NCBI GenBank assembly: GCA_937959285.1
Contig: CALGAR010000034.1
Coordinates: 1 to 18,314 of the forward strand
Reading direction: 5' to 3'
Length of the DNA: 18,314 bases
Source: an uncultured Bryobacterales bacterium
GTDB lineage: Bacteria > Acidobacteriota > Terriglobia > Bryobacterales > Bryobacteraceae
Both the position numbers and the translations under genes were made by a program. Numbering within the stretch: position 1 is the first letter of the stretch; each line of letters opens with the position of its first letter. Below, in pieces: positions 1 through 7,394 of this stretch. The notes under the pieces are model-generated. The model saw only the letters and a program-made list of their open reading frames with translations, had not been told where the DNA came from and made no database searches.

Positions 1-61
1 CCTCCGCCAGTTCCAGATGATGCACTGCGGCGTTCGAGCCCTTCGGCCGGTGACGGCGCTG

Positions 62-808
62 CTACTTCCACAGGCGGGATAGGGGGTAAGTCGAGATAAG
101 ATTTATGTAGAGCGTGTTGTTGACCTCGAATATCCTGCCGTTGCGCTCCGCCAGAAACTGGTTGAAGTAGCCGAATTCGATCGCTGCAGTCTGTCCCAGC
201 GATCGTCCAAGACCCAAGAAGAAACGGTTCTGATCAAAAGACCGTGCCCCGATGTTCGGCGGGATTCCAAAAAAAATCTCGTCGAACATCGCCAGATACC
301 ACTTGGTTTGCCTGCCGCCCCGATGAAATGGATAATCAACCTTCACCTGATAGCGGAATCGATTCTGATATGTGTATTCACCGTCAGGATTCTGCGGGTA
401 GGCCACCCATCGCTGCTCAAGGCGGAACCGGTGGCTTAGCCGGATGCGCTTGTAGCTGGGGCGAAACTGAATCTGTTCAAAGATGCGGTCTTCATTGTAG
501 GCGGCGGGGGCGGGAAAGTCTCCGTATGGGTAAGTGCGGACGAAGGCATATCCGAAGGTCAGCATAACTTTGGGAGACAAGGAATAATTGATTCCCGGCC
601 GGAGAAGCAATTGCTGCCATTGCGTCACAATTTCGCTTCGCCGCCATTGGCCGTCGAAGTGAAATCCCCAGGGCCCGGCGATTGGATGATCTCCTGAATA
701 GACGTACCACCCGTGCTTATTGATCTCGAAGATACGAGAATCCTGTGCGAGGCCCGGCGTGGAACTCAGCAGGCACAGAAGGATGGCGTATTTCAGCATG
801 ACAGGCAT
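62..808 (-). CDS. DUF2490 family outer-membrane beta-barrel protein
   Basis: A 248-residue protein. It starts with a Sec signal peptide (hydrophobic core from about residue 6, likely cleavage after Gly-Leu-Ala near residue 21). The rest alternates polar and aromatic residues and is rich in Arg, Tyr and Phe, as in small outer-membrane barrels. The central stretch FRPSYKRIRLSHRFRLEQRW (about residues 115-134) and a C-terminal strand ending in Trp-Lys fit DUF2490, whose members are predicted outer-membrane proteins of unknown function. Two ATGs lie three codons apart and neither has a convincing Shine-Dalgarno sequence, so the start could be at 799. It is transcribed divergently from the DUF1592 gene, with 190 bases between them. 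It could supply a pore for the secreted enzymes nearby, but nothing in the sequence shows a substrate. Confidence 0.8.
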   Translation of the reverse strand: MPVMLKYAILLCLLSSTPGLAQDSRIFEINKHGWYVYSGDHPIAGPWGFHFDGQWRRSEIVTQWQQLLLRPGINYSLSPKVMLTFGYAFVRTYPYGDFPAPAAYNEDRIFEQIQFRPSYKRIRLSHRFRLEQRWVAYPQNPDGEYTYQNRFRYQVKVDYPFHRGGRQTKWYLAMFDEIFFGIPPNIGARSFDQNRFFLGLGRSLGQTAAIEFGYFNQFLAERNGRIFEVNNTLYINLISTYPLSRLWK

Positions 809-929
809 GCTGAGGGAGGAATTGTGTCAGCCGTCCGGCTGGACATCGTAGCCACCTAGTTGGAACCGGAAGGGGTGCGGCTGGTTACACTTGCTTGTGC
901 GGAGGGCAGGGGAAAAAGCAAGAGGAGGT

Positions 930-958
930 TTGCATCCAATTGCTCACTCTGATATTGT
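930..958 (+). promoter_or_regulatory. possible promoter of the DUF1592 operon
   Basis: A TTGCAT box (930-935) and a TATTGT box (953-958) are separated by exactly 17 bases. They match the sigma-70 consensus at 3/6 and 4/6 positions, so this is weak on sequence but right in spacing. The predicted transcription start falls near 965, inside the hairpin listed next. This comes from reading motifs only; no other candidate in this gap looked better. Confidence 0.3.
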
Positions 959-989
959 CTGTTAACACGCTACGTAGTGTAGCTAACAG
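959..989 (+). promoter_or_regulatory. bulged inverted repeat (operator or 5'-leader hairpin) before DUF1592
   Basis: CTGTTA (959-964) is the exact reverse complement of TAACAG (984-989). Inside them GCTAC (969-973) pairs with GTAGC (979-983). Together they give an 11-bp stem with a four-base bulge (965-968) and a five-base loop (974-978). The element ends nine bases before the ATG of the DUF1592 gene, and that ATG has only a weak AGG in front of it. It could be a repressor site overlapping the transcription start or an RNA hairpin limiting ribosome access. It lacks a T tract and so is unlikely to be a terminator. Confidence 0.45.
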
Positions 990-998
990 TTTCAGGCA

Positions 999-2930
999 AT
1001 GTTTCCCAATTGGTCAAGGATCAGGGCGGTTGTGCTGGCCAGCGCCGTTTCCCTTTCGGGGTCTGCCTTGGCGGCTGAGGGAAAGTACTCCTTTGAGGAT
1101 GCTCAGAAGCTGCTGAAAACGTACTGCCAGGGATGCCACCAGGGTAAGTCGCCGTCGGGCGGTTTCAATGTGACGCGGCACGCCAGCATGGAAAGTTTGC
1201 TGAAAGACCCGCGCGCCTGGACAAGAATGATGAATCGCGTCCGGGACGGCGAAATGCCTCCGCCAAACGTACCCGCGCCGGATATGGATCAGCGGGAAAA
1301 GTTTGTCGAGTGGGTGCAAGCTACGCTTCGCACGGCTGCTTGCGCCGACGGAATCTCTCCGGGCCGTGCCCCGCTTCGGCGTCTAAACCGAAACGAATAT
1401 GCCGCCACAATCCGTGACCTTCTGAATATCCACATCAACGCCGGGCATGCGCTTCCGGCCGACGGCGCCGGGGGAGAGGGCTTTGATAATGCGGCTGAGA
1501 CGCTTTTCCTCTCGCCGATTCACGCAGAGAAGTATCTGCAGGCTGCAAAGAGCGCGCTCGAGTATGCTGCAAAGGATCCGAGGGCAAGAGAGGTCTTTCT
1601 GATCGCGAAGCCTGGTCCGGATCTTTCCGAAGAAGAGGCCGCTCGCAAGATTCTGACCGCCTTCCTTCCGCGAGCCTTCCGGCGTCCCGCGGCCGATGAG
1701 GAGGTTAAGCGGTACCTGGACCTGTTCCTGGAGGCCAAGAAGAACGGGGATTCCTTCGATGCCGCCATCCTCTACGCGCTTCAAGGCGTTCTAGTTTCTC
1801 CGCATTTCCTCTTCCGGATCGAGCCCCCGAATCAGCATCCTGAGCCGCGCCTCCTGGACGACTACGCGCTGGCATCCCGGCTGTCGTACTTTCTGTGGGG
1901 CACGATGCCGGATGAAGAGCTCTTTGAACTCGCATCCCAGCGCAGGCTGCAGGATCCGGCGATTCTGGACTTTCAAATTACCCGGATGCTGAAAAGCGCC
2001 AAGACGCGCGAGTTTGCGGAGCAGTTCGTAGAGCAGTGGTTGGGTACGCGCGAGCTTGGTCGCGACATAAAGCCGGATACGAAGCTTTTCCCGGCCTACG
2101 ACGACGAGGAAATCCGCTCGGCGATGCGCTACGAGCCAATCCTCTTCTTCCAGGAGCTGCTGACTGACGATCTGTCGCTGTTGAACCTACTGGATTCGAA
2201 GTTCACGATCCTGACAAACAAGCTGGCGCGGCATTACGGCTACAAGATGCAGGGGCTCAGGCAGCAGCCACAGCGTATGGCTCTGCCGGAGGATAGCCGT
2301 CGAGGCGGACTGCTTGGCATGGCCGCTGTACTGGCTGTTACTTCGTACCCTCACCGTACCAGTCCGGTATTGCGCGGTAAATGGATCTTAGAGGCGATCC
2401 TTGGCACCCCGCCGCCTCCTCCGCCGCCGAACGTTCCGCAGCTCGAAGAGAGCCATGATGGAGCCGCGCCTAAGACCTTGCGCGAGCGGCTCACGAAGCA
2501 CCGCGAAAACCCGGTTTGCGCCAGCTGTCACAGCCGCATCGATCCTCTGGGATTTGCGCTGGAGAATTTCAACGTCGTTGGCCAATGGAGAGATGAAGAT
2601 GCCGGGAAACCGGTTGACACAATGGGACAGCTCCCGGATGGCACAACGTTCGATGGGCTGGAAGGTCTCAAGAAAGTGCTTTTGGAGCGCAAGACGCTCT
2701 TTATCCGCAACTTAACGGCAAAGATGCTCGGCTATGCTCTCGGACGCGGTCTTTCGCTCGAAGAGTACTGCACGGTGGATCAGATCGTGGCGGATTTAGA
2801 GAAGAACAACTACAGCGCTCACGCCTTGATCCGAGGGATTGTACACAGCATTCCGTTCCGCTATCAGGAGGGAACGGTGGCGAATCGGCCAGTTACTGTC
2901 ATGACTGCGAAGCAGGAGGAAATTCGATGA
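999..2930 (+). CDS. DUF1592 domain protein with two c-type haem sites (planctomycete-type cytochrome)
   Basis: A 643-residue exported protein. A Sec signal peptide covers about residues 1-26. The mature N-terminus has a haem site CQGCH (43-47), with GEMPPP at 84-89 offering a possible Met ligand. Next come the DUF1587 signature LRRLNRNEYAATIRDLL (126-142), a DUF1595-like stretch around AFRRP (226-230), the DUF1592 core (about 255-395, with SRLSYFLWG at 293-301), DUF1588 (about 433-535) with a second haem site CASCH (507-511) before DPLGFALENF, and DUF1585 at the C-terminus (about 560-622). This is the full domain order of the family, first noted in Planctomycetes and of unknown function, presumed redox-active. 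A run of seven prolines lies at 471-477. GTG at 1032 is an alternative start but would shorten the leader. Its stop overlaps the next ATG (ATGA), so the two are translationally coupled. Confidence 0.93.
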   Translation: MFPNWSRIRAVVLASAVSLSGSALAAEGKYSFEDAQKLLKTYCQGCHQGKSPSGGFNVTRHASMESLLKDPRAWTRMMNRVRDGEMPPPNVPAPDMDQREKFVEWVQATLRTAACADGISPGRAPLRRLNRNEYAATIRDLLNIHINAGHALPADGAGGEGFDNAAETLFLSPIHAEKYLQAAKSALEYAAKDPRAREVFLIAKPGPDLSEEEAARKILTAFLPRAFRRPAADEEVKRYLDLFLEAKKNGDSFDAAILYALQGVLVSPHFLFRIEPPNQHPEPRLLDDYALASRLSYFLWGTMPDEELFELASQRRLQDPAILDFQITRMLKSAKTREFAEQFVEQWLGTRELGRDIKPDTKLFPAYDDEEIRSAMRYEPILFFQELLTDDLSLLNLLDSKFTILTNKLARHYGYKMQGLRQQPQRMALPEDSRRGGLLGMAAVLAVTSYPHRTSPVLRGKWILEAILGTPPPPPPPNVPQLEESHDGAAPKTLRERLTKHRENPVCASCHSRIDPLGFALENFNVVGQWRDEDAGKPVDTMGQLPDGTTFDGLEGLKKVLLERKTLFIRNLTAKMLGYALGRGLSLEEYCTVDQIVADLEKNNYSAHALIRGIVHSIPFRYQEGTVANRPVTVMTAKQEEIR

Positions 2931-4264
2931 TTCAGAGCAGGTTCCCCATCTCACGAAGGACGATGCTCCGGGGAGCAGGCGCAGCCCTGGCGCTCCCCTG
3001 GCTTGAAGCGATGATGCCGGCCTCCGCGCGTGCGGCATCTCAGTTCCCGGTCCGCATGGCTGTCTTGTATATGGCGAATGGCATTCACCCTGACATGTGG
3101 ACTCCACAAGGCGAGGGGAGCAGCTTTGAACTTTCTCCGACCTTAGAGCCGCTGCGGGACTTCAAGAAGGACCTGCTGGTGCTGACCAATCTTTGGAACG
3201 AGAGCGCCAAAGGAGGGGAAGGCCATTACATCAAGACTGCCGGCTTCCTTACCTGCACTACGGCCAACAAGACGCTTGGCGTGGATATCAACATTAACGG
3301 CGTCTCGATGGACCAGGTGGCTGCCTCGAAGGTCGGCAAGCGCACGCCGCTTCCTTCCCTGGAGCTGGCCGTAGCACCGGTTACCACTGGCGTCGATAAG
3401 AACGTTGGCTATACCCGGGTCTACGGATCGCACATTGCCTGGAGCAGCCCTACCACCCCTCTGGCTCGCGAGATCAATCCGCGCCTTGTTTTTGAACGCC
3501 TTTTTAACGCTCAAAAGCCCCAGCATATTTCAGCTAAACAGGATCGCCTGCTGCTCGACCGCGTGATGGACGATGCGCGGCAGTTGAGAAAGCAGCTCGG
3601 GTCCGCCGATCGCCATCGCCTCGACGAATACCTCTCCGTTGTCCGTTCGCTCGAAGAGCGCCTGGAACGCGCCAGCAGGCCGGAGGAGAATGACTGGAAG
3701 CCGCTGGCAGACATTGACGGCGAAGCGAAGCCTCCGGAGGTGCCGAAGGATCACACCGAGCATGTCCGCCTGATGCTCGACATGATCGCGCTTGCCTTCC
3801 GCACCGATACAACCCGTATCACGACGTTCATGTTCGGTAATGCGGTGAGCAATCAGAACTTCTCCTTCCTCGAGGGAGTTTCCGGCGGCCACCATTCGCT
3901 CTCCCACCACGAGAACGATCCCGACAAACTCCGGCAGTATCAACTGATTAACCGGTGGCATGTCGAGCAGTATGCTTACCTTCTCGGCAAGCTGCGGGAG
4001 GCGAAGGAAGGGGAAGGCAGCGTACTGGACAACTCGATGATTCTCTTCGGCGCCGGGCTTCGGGACGGCAACAAGCACGACCCGCACAACCTTCCGATCC
4101 TGCTGGCCGGGCGCGGCGGCGGCCGTATCGACACAGGAAAGCACCTGGTCTACACGCCGGATACTCCTCTGGCGAATCTTTACGTGGCCATGCTGGACGC
4201 CTTCGGGACTCCCGTTGAGCGGTTTGCCGACAGCACGGGTCCGCTTCGCGGCGTTCTCGCCTGA
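2927..4264 (+). CDS. DUF1552 family protein, Tat-exported partner of DUF1592
   Basis: 445 residues. The N-terminus has a twin-arginine signal: SRRTMLRG at 9-16, a hydrophobic stretch, and Ala-x-Ala near 35-37. The body matches DUF1552: a HHSLSHHEND cluster at 322-331 (five His in ten residues), the following DPDKLRQYQLINRWHVEQ stretch (331-348), and GLRDGNKHDPHNLPILLAG (377-395). The His/Asp-rich patches suggest a metal site; the family resembles DUF1501/alkaline-phosphatase-like proteins in layout, but no activity is established. A strong AGGAGGA at 2914-2920 sits six bases before the ATG, and the four-base overlap with the DUF1592 gene indicates co-translation. Such pairs are common in Planctomycetota, Verrucomicrobiota and Acidobacteriota. 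Tat export implies folding, perhaps with a cofactor, in the cytoplasm. Confidence 0.93.
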   Translation: MIQSRFPISRRTMLRGAGAALALPWLEAMMPASARAASQFPVRMAVLYMANGIHPDMWTPQGEGSSFELSPTLEPLRDFKKDLLVLTNLWNESAKGGEGHYIKTAGFLTCTTANKTLGVDININGVSMDQVAASKVGKRTPLPSLELAVAPVTTGVDKNVGYTRVYGSHIAWSSPTTPLAREINPRLVFERLFNAQKPQHISAKQDRLLLDRVMDDARQLRKQLGSADRHRLDEYLSVVRSLEERLERASRPEENDWKPLADIDGEAKPPEVPKDHTEHVRLMLDMIALAFRTDTTRITTFMFGNAVSNQNFSFLEGVSGGHHSLSHHENDPDKLRQYQLINRWHVEQYAYLLGKLREAKEGEGSVLDNSMILFGAGLRDGNKHDPHNLPILLAGRGGGRIDTGKHLVYTPDTPLANLYVAMLDAFGTPVERFADSTGPLRGVLA

Positions 4265-4279
4265 TTGTGAGGAACCTAC

Positions 4280-4308
4280 AGGGGCCGTTTGTCCAATAAA
4301 CGGCCCCT
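4280..4308 (+). terminator. hairpin terminator after the DUF1592-DUF1552 operon
   Basis: A perfect 11-bp stem, AGGGGCCGTTT (4280-4290) with AAACGGCCCCT (4298-4308), has a seven-base loop and starts 15 bases after the DUF1552 stop. No T tract follows (AGCCCGC instead), so it may act as a weak intrinsic terminator or an mRNA 3'-end stabiliser. Confidence 0.55.
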
Positions 4309-4367
4309 AGCCCGCAAAGTACGCCTTATCCTTCCCACAGCCACCCCCACCCTTCACCCCCGCGTTT

Positions 4368-4391
4368 AAGGAGGATAGAATGTCCTGCTGA
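4368..4391 (+). promoter_or_regulatory. strong ribosome site with a three-codon minicistron (Met-Ser-Cys-stop)
   Basis: AAGGAGG (4368-4374) is a near-perfect Shine-Dalgarno sequence, five bases before an ATG at 4380. That frame reads ATG TCC TGC TGA and stops at 4391. The same frame then continues open, and GTG at 4404 with its own GGAG (4395-4398) starts the next gene. Possible readings are a leader minicistron with reinitiation, a nonsense change that displaced the original start, or readthrough of TGA. The sequence alone does not decide. Confidence 0.5.
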
Positions 4392-4403
4392 ATTGGAGTT
4401 CTC

Positions 4404-6833
4404 GTGACTCGACTCTTCGCAGTGTGTCTCCTCGCGGTTGCTGCGCTGGGGCAGAGCAGCAGCGCTTCGCAAGCCAGGATTGTCGTTGATTACCCGATCA
4501 ATGGATCCATCTTCCCTCCCGATTTTGCGCCTCCCACATTCCTTTGGCGCGACCCGGCAGACGCAGCTACGTCATGGCGCATTGACATAAGCTTTGGTGA
4601 CGGATCGCCGGCCTTGCACGCTGTTTCACAGGGCGAGCGCATGCAGATTGGCGAGATCGATTCGCGCTGCCTGGGGCCCACGAATGAACCTCCAAGGCTC
4701 ACTCCGGAGCAGGCCGCGGCTCGGACCTGGAAGCCCGATTCCGCCCTTTGGGAGGCGATCAAGAAGGGCTCCGTGCGGAAGCCCGCTACGATCACGATCA
4801 CCGGAATGCGAGATGGAAAGGCAGTTTCCAAGGGGTCCGTTACCATCCAGACCGCCAAGGATCCCGTCGGCGCTCCAATCTTTTTTCGCGACGTTCCACT
4901 TATGCCAGCGGAAGTGGAGAAGGGGGTAATTAAACCTCTGCCGAAATCGGCGCTGCCTCTTGTCGCCTGGCGGCTGCGCTATGTGAACGAATCATCAAGC
5001 CGGCTGCTCATCGAAAATCTGCCAACCTGCGCCAACTGCCATTCCTTTTCCCGCGACGGGAAGACGATGGGCCTCGATCTGGATGGCCCGCAGAACGACA
5101 AGGGACTGTACGCGCTCGTGCCCATCCAGCAGAACGTATCGATTCGGACACAGGACGTGGTGGCCTGGAGTTCATTCCGCGGAAAGCTGGGAAGCAAGAT
5201 CCGCGTGGGTTTCATGTCGCAGGTCTCTCCGGATGGCCGGTATGTTGTGACGATGGTGAATGGGGCAGACGTAACTCCGCCAGCGGCTCCGAACGCTCCG
5301 CTGCTGCCCAAGGACGTCGGCGGCAACTTCTACGTCGCCAACTTCAAGGACTTTCGCTTTCTCCAGGTCTTCTACCCGACGCGCGGCATTCTGGCCTGGT
5401 ATAGCCGCGAAACGGGCAAGCTGCAACCGCTTCCTGGCGCCGATGACCCGCGGTACGTTCATACGAATGCAGTATGGAGCCCGGACGGTAAGTATCTGAT
5501 ATTCGCAAGGGCGGAAGCTCGCGATCCGTACATTCCCGGCAGGGCTCTCGCCAAAGTCGCCAACGACCCGGATGAACTCCCGATTCAGTACGACCTCTAC
5601 CGCATTCCTTTCAACGGCGGGAAAGGCGGCAAGCCCGAGCCGATTGCCGGAGCTTCCCGCAACGGCATGAGTAACAGCTTCCCAAAAATCTCGCCCGACG
5701 GCCGCTGGCTGGTCTTTGTGCAGGCCCGGAACGGTCTGCTCATGCGTCCGGATAGCAAGCTGTACATTGTCCCGGTCACGGGAGGCAAGGCTCGCCTGAT
5801 GAGATGCAACACGCCGCTAATGAACTCCTGGCACAGCTTTTCGCCCAACGGCCGCTGGATGGTGTTCTCGTCGAAGAGCCGCTCGCCCTACACCCAGATG
5901 TACCTGACGCACATTGATGAGAACGGCAACGACAGCCCGCCGATTCTGATTGAGAACGCCACCGCGGCAAACCGGGCCGTAAATCTACCGGAGTTCGTCA
6001 ACATCCCTCCCAACGGTTGGCTCACGATGGACGCGCCCGCAACGGATTTCTACCGGCGTGCCGACGCCGCGATCGAGATGCTTCAATCCGGCCGCCATCA
6101 GGAGGCCGTAGCAGAGCTCAGGCGTTTGGTGGAAATGGACCCGGAAGACACGATGGCGCTCAACAATCTTGGGGCTGCGCTGTCGGAAATTGGAGATTTT
6201 GACGGGGCGGCCGCCCAGTTCAAGAAGACGCTCTCCATCGATCCGGACAATTACAAGGCCTACAGCAACCTCGGCGTCGCCTTCGGGAGGATCGGAAAAT
6301 TCGACCAAGCGGAGATTCAGTTCAAAAAAGCGCTCTCCATCAACCCGGACGATGCAAGAACCCACAGTGCCTATGGCGGGGTGCTGTTTCAAAGCGGACG
6401 GCTGGAGGAAGCCCGTGTCTATCTCGAAAAGGCGCTCGACATCAACCCTGCCGACGCTGACGCGCACAACAATCTGGGCGGCATCTTCGCGAGGGCCGGC
6501 AACTTCGACGAAGCCATCCGGCACTTCACGAAGGGATTAGAATTCGAGCCGCGATCCATGACACTGCACTACAACCTGGGCCGTGCGCTGACAGCCAAGG
6601 GGAGGCTGAACGAGGGAATTCGTCACCTGGAGCAGGCCGTCTCGTTTGGCGGGTCCGGTGAAACGGTGATCCTGGAACGGCTCGCGGCGATGTACGCCGA
6701 TGCAAACCGGATGGCCGACGCCGCTGCGACAGCTAGCCGGGCACTGGAGGCTGCGCAGAGACAGCAAGACGCGGAAGCCGCCGCCAGGCTCAGGCAAGCA
6801 ATTGCGTCCTACCACCGCGGTGTCAAGCCGTAG
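4404..6833 (+). CDS. secreted haem-site, PD40 propeller and TPR fusion protein
   Basis: 809 residues. A signal peptide (about 1-16, ending Ala-Leu-Gly) is followed by an Ig-like N-terminal region (about 24-150) starting with a YPINGSIFPPDFAPPTF pattern. A single c-haem site CANCH (209-213) comes next. PD40/TolB-type propeller repeats follow, marked by SPDGRY (275-280), SPDGKY (359-364), SPDGRW (430-435) and SPNGRW (480-485). At least six TPRs fill about 551-790, with repeating LGxA...A...F-KAL...P patterns. The PD40 part probably binds protein or glycan, the TPRs are a docking surface, and the haem site suggests electron transfer. The GTG start has GGAG five bases upstream; the same frame is closed by TGA at 4389. 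The gene follows the DUF1552 terminator and ends three bases from the convergent Rid gene. Confidence 0.85.
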   Translation: MTRLFAVCLLAVAALGQSSSASQARIVVDYPINGSIFPPDFAPPTFLWRDPADAATSWRIDISFGDGSPALHAVSQGERMQIGEIDSRCLGPTNEPPRLTPEQAAARTWKPDSALWEAIKKGSVRKPATITITGMRDGKAVSKGSVTIQTAKDPVGAPIFFRDVPLMPAEVEKGVIKPLPKSALPLVAWRLRYVNESSSRLLIENLPTCANCHSFSRDGKTMGLDLDGPQNDKGLYALVPIQQNVSIRTQDVVAWSSFRGKLGSKIRVGFMSQVSPDGRYVVTMVNGADVTPPAAPNAPLLPKDVGGNFYVANFKDFRFLQVFYPTRGILAWYSRETGKLQPLPGADDPRYVHTNAVWSPDGKYLIFARAEARDPYIPGRALAKVANDPDELPIQYDLYRIPFNGGKGGKPEPIAGASRNGMSNSFPKISPDGRWLVFVQARNGLLMRPDSKLYIVPVTGGKARLMRCNTPLMNSWHSFSPNGRWMVFSSKSRSPYTQMYLTHIDENGNDSPPILIENATAANRAVNLPEFVNIPPNGWLTMDAPATDFYRRADAAIEMLQSGRHQEAVAELRRLVEMDPEDTMALNNLGAALSEIGDFDGAAAQFKKTLSIDPDNYKAYSNLGVAFGRIGKFDQAEIQFKKALSINPDDARTHSAYGGVLFQSGRLEEARVYLEKALDINPADADAHNNLGGIFARAGNFDEAIRHFTKGLEFEPRSMTLHYNLGRALTAKGRLNEGIRHLEQAVSFGGSGETVILERLAAMYADANRMADAAATASRALEAAQRQQDAEAAARLRQAIASYHRGVKP

Positions 6834-6836
6834 CGC

Positions 6837-7352
6837 TTACTGGCCGCGCTTTAGAAAGACGGCGATTGCTTCGATCTCGATCAGCAGATCCGGACGGCAC
6901 AAGATCGCCTGAATTCCGGTTGAGGCAGGGAATGGATCGAGCCCCTGCTGCCGGTAGAAGGCAGTCCGCTCTTCGTTGAAGGCCTCGTAATCCCGTTCGA
7001 TGTCCCGCAGGTAGCACGTTGTGCGGACGACGTCCTTCCATGTGGCCCCTTCGGATTCCAACAAAGACGTGATATTGGCGAAGGTCCGCCGGACCTGTGC
7101 CCGGAAGTCTCCCTTGTGGACGGTCTGGCCGTGCTCGTCGATACTGGCGGTTCCGGAGATGAGAAGCACGGCCACGTTTCCGATGTCCAATCGCAGGCCT
7201 CGAGAGAAGGCGCTTCCATATTCGATCGCTTCATTGAGCGCGCCCGGCGCGCTCACCGCCTTCCTGCGGATCTCCGTTGCGGAAGCGATCTCGTTTATCA
7301 TCTCCGGTGTCAGCACACGCCTCCTTTCCACCTCAAACGCGGTAGCTCTCAT
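6837..7352 (-). CDS. Rid (YjgF/YER057c/UK114) family protein without the deaminase arginine
   Basis: 171 residues, longer than the usual 125-130 because of an N-terminal extension of about 40. The Rid fold is clear from LLISGTASID (63-72), the central VRTTCYLRDIERDYEAFNEE (109-128) and the C-terminal IEIEAIAVF (158-166). In E. coli RidA, which hydrolyses reactive enamines/imines, Arg105 lies in Phe-Pro-Ala-Arg-Ser. Here the matching stretch is FPASTG (141-146), so Ser144 replaces it, while Glu159 matches Glu120. Loss of the arginine marks Rid subfamilies not known to be imine deaminases. It is the only gene of its operon with no signal peptide. The start is uncertain: ATG at 7352 has only AGG beside it, and a later in-frame ATG at codon 18 is possible. 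It is the last gene of the operon, 42 bases after the deacetylase. Confidence 0.85.
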   Translation of the reverse strand: MRATAFEVERRRVLTPEMINEIASATEIRRKAVSAPGALNEAIEYGSAFSRGLRLDIGNVAVLLISGTASIDEHGQTVHKGDFRAQVRRTFANITSLLESEGATWKDVVRTTCYLRDIERDYEAFNEERTAFYRQQGLDPFPASTGIQAILCRPDLLIEIEAIAVFLKRGQ

Positions 7353-7394
7353 CCTATCAATCCCGGACGATGCCTGACTGAAGGCTTGGTCCGA

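Noticed and set aside
2420..2453. CCG/CCT-rich run in the DUF1592 gene as a simple-sequence repeat of interest
   Set aside because: It encodes the proline run at residues 471-477, a usual feature just before the DUF1588 haem region.
4380..4406. Selenocysteine at the TGA (4389-4391) before the haem-PD40-TPR gene
   Set aside because: I saw no obvious SECIS-like hairpin right after the TGA, the upstream codons are only three, and a normal start with its own ribosome site follows.
6816..6848. Bidirectional terminator between the convergent TPR and Rid genes
   Set aside because: Only three bases separate the genes; the possible pairing (CGCGG with CCGCG) is short with a 23-base loop.
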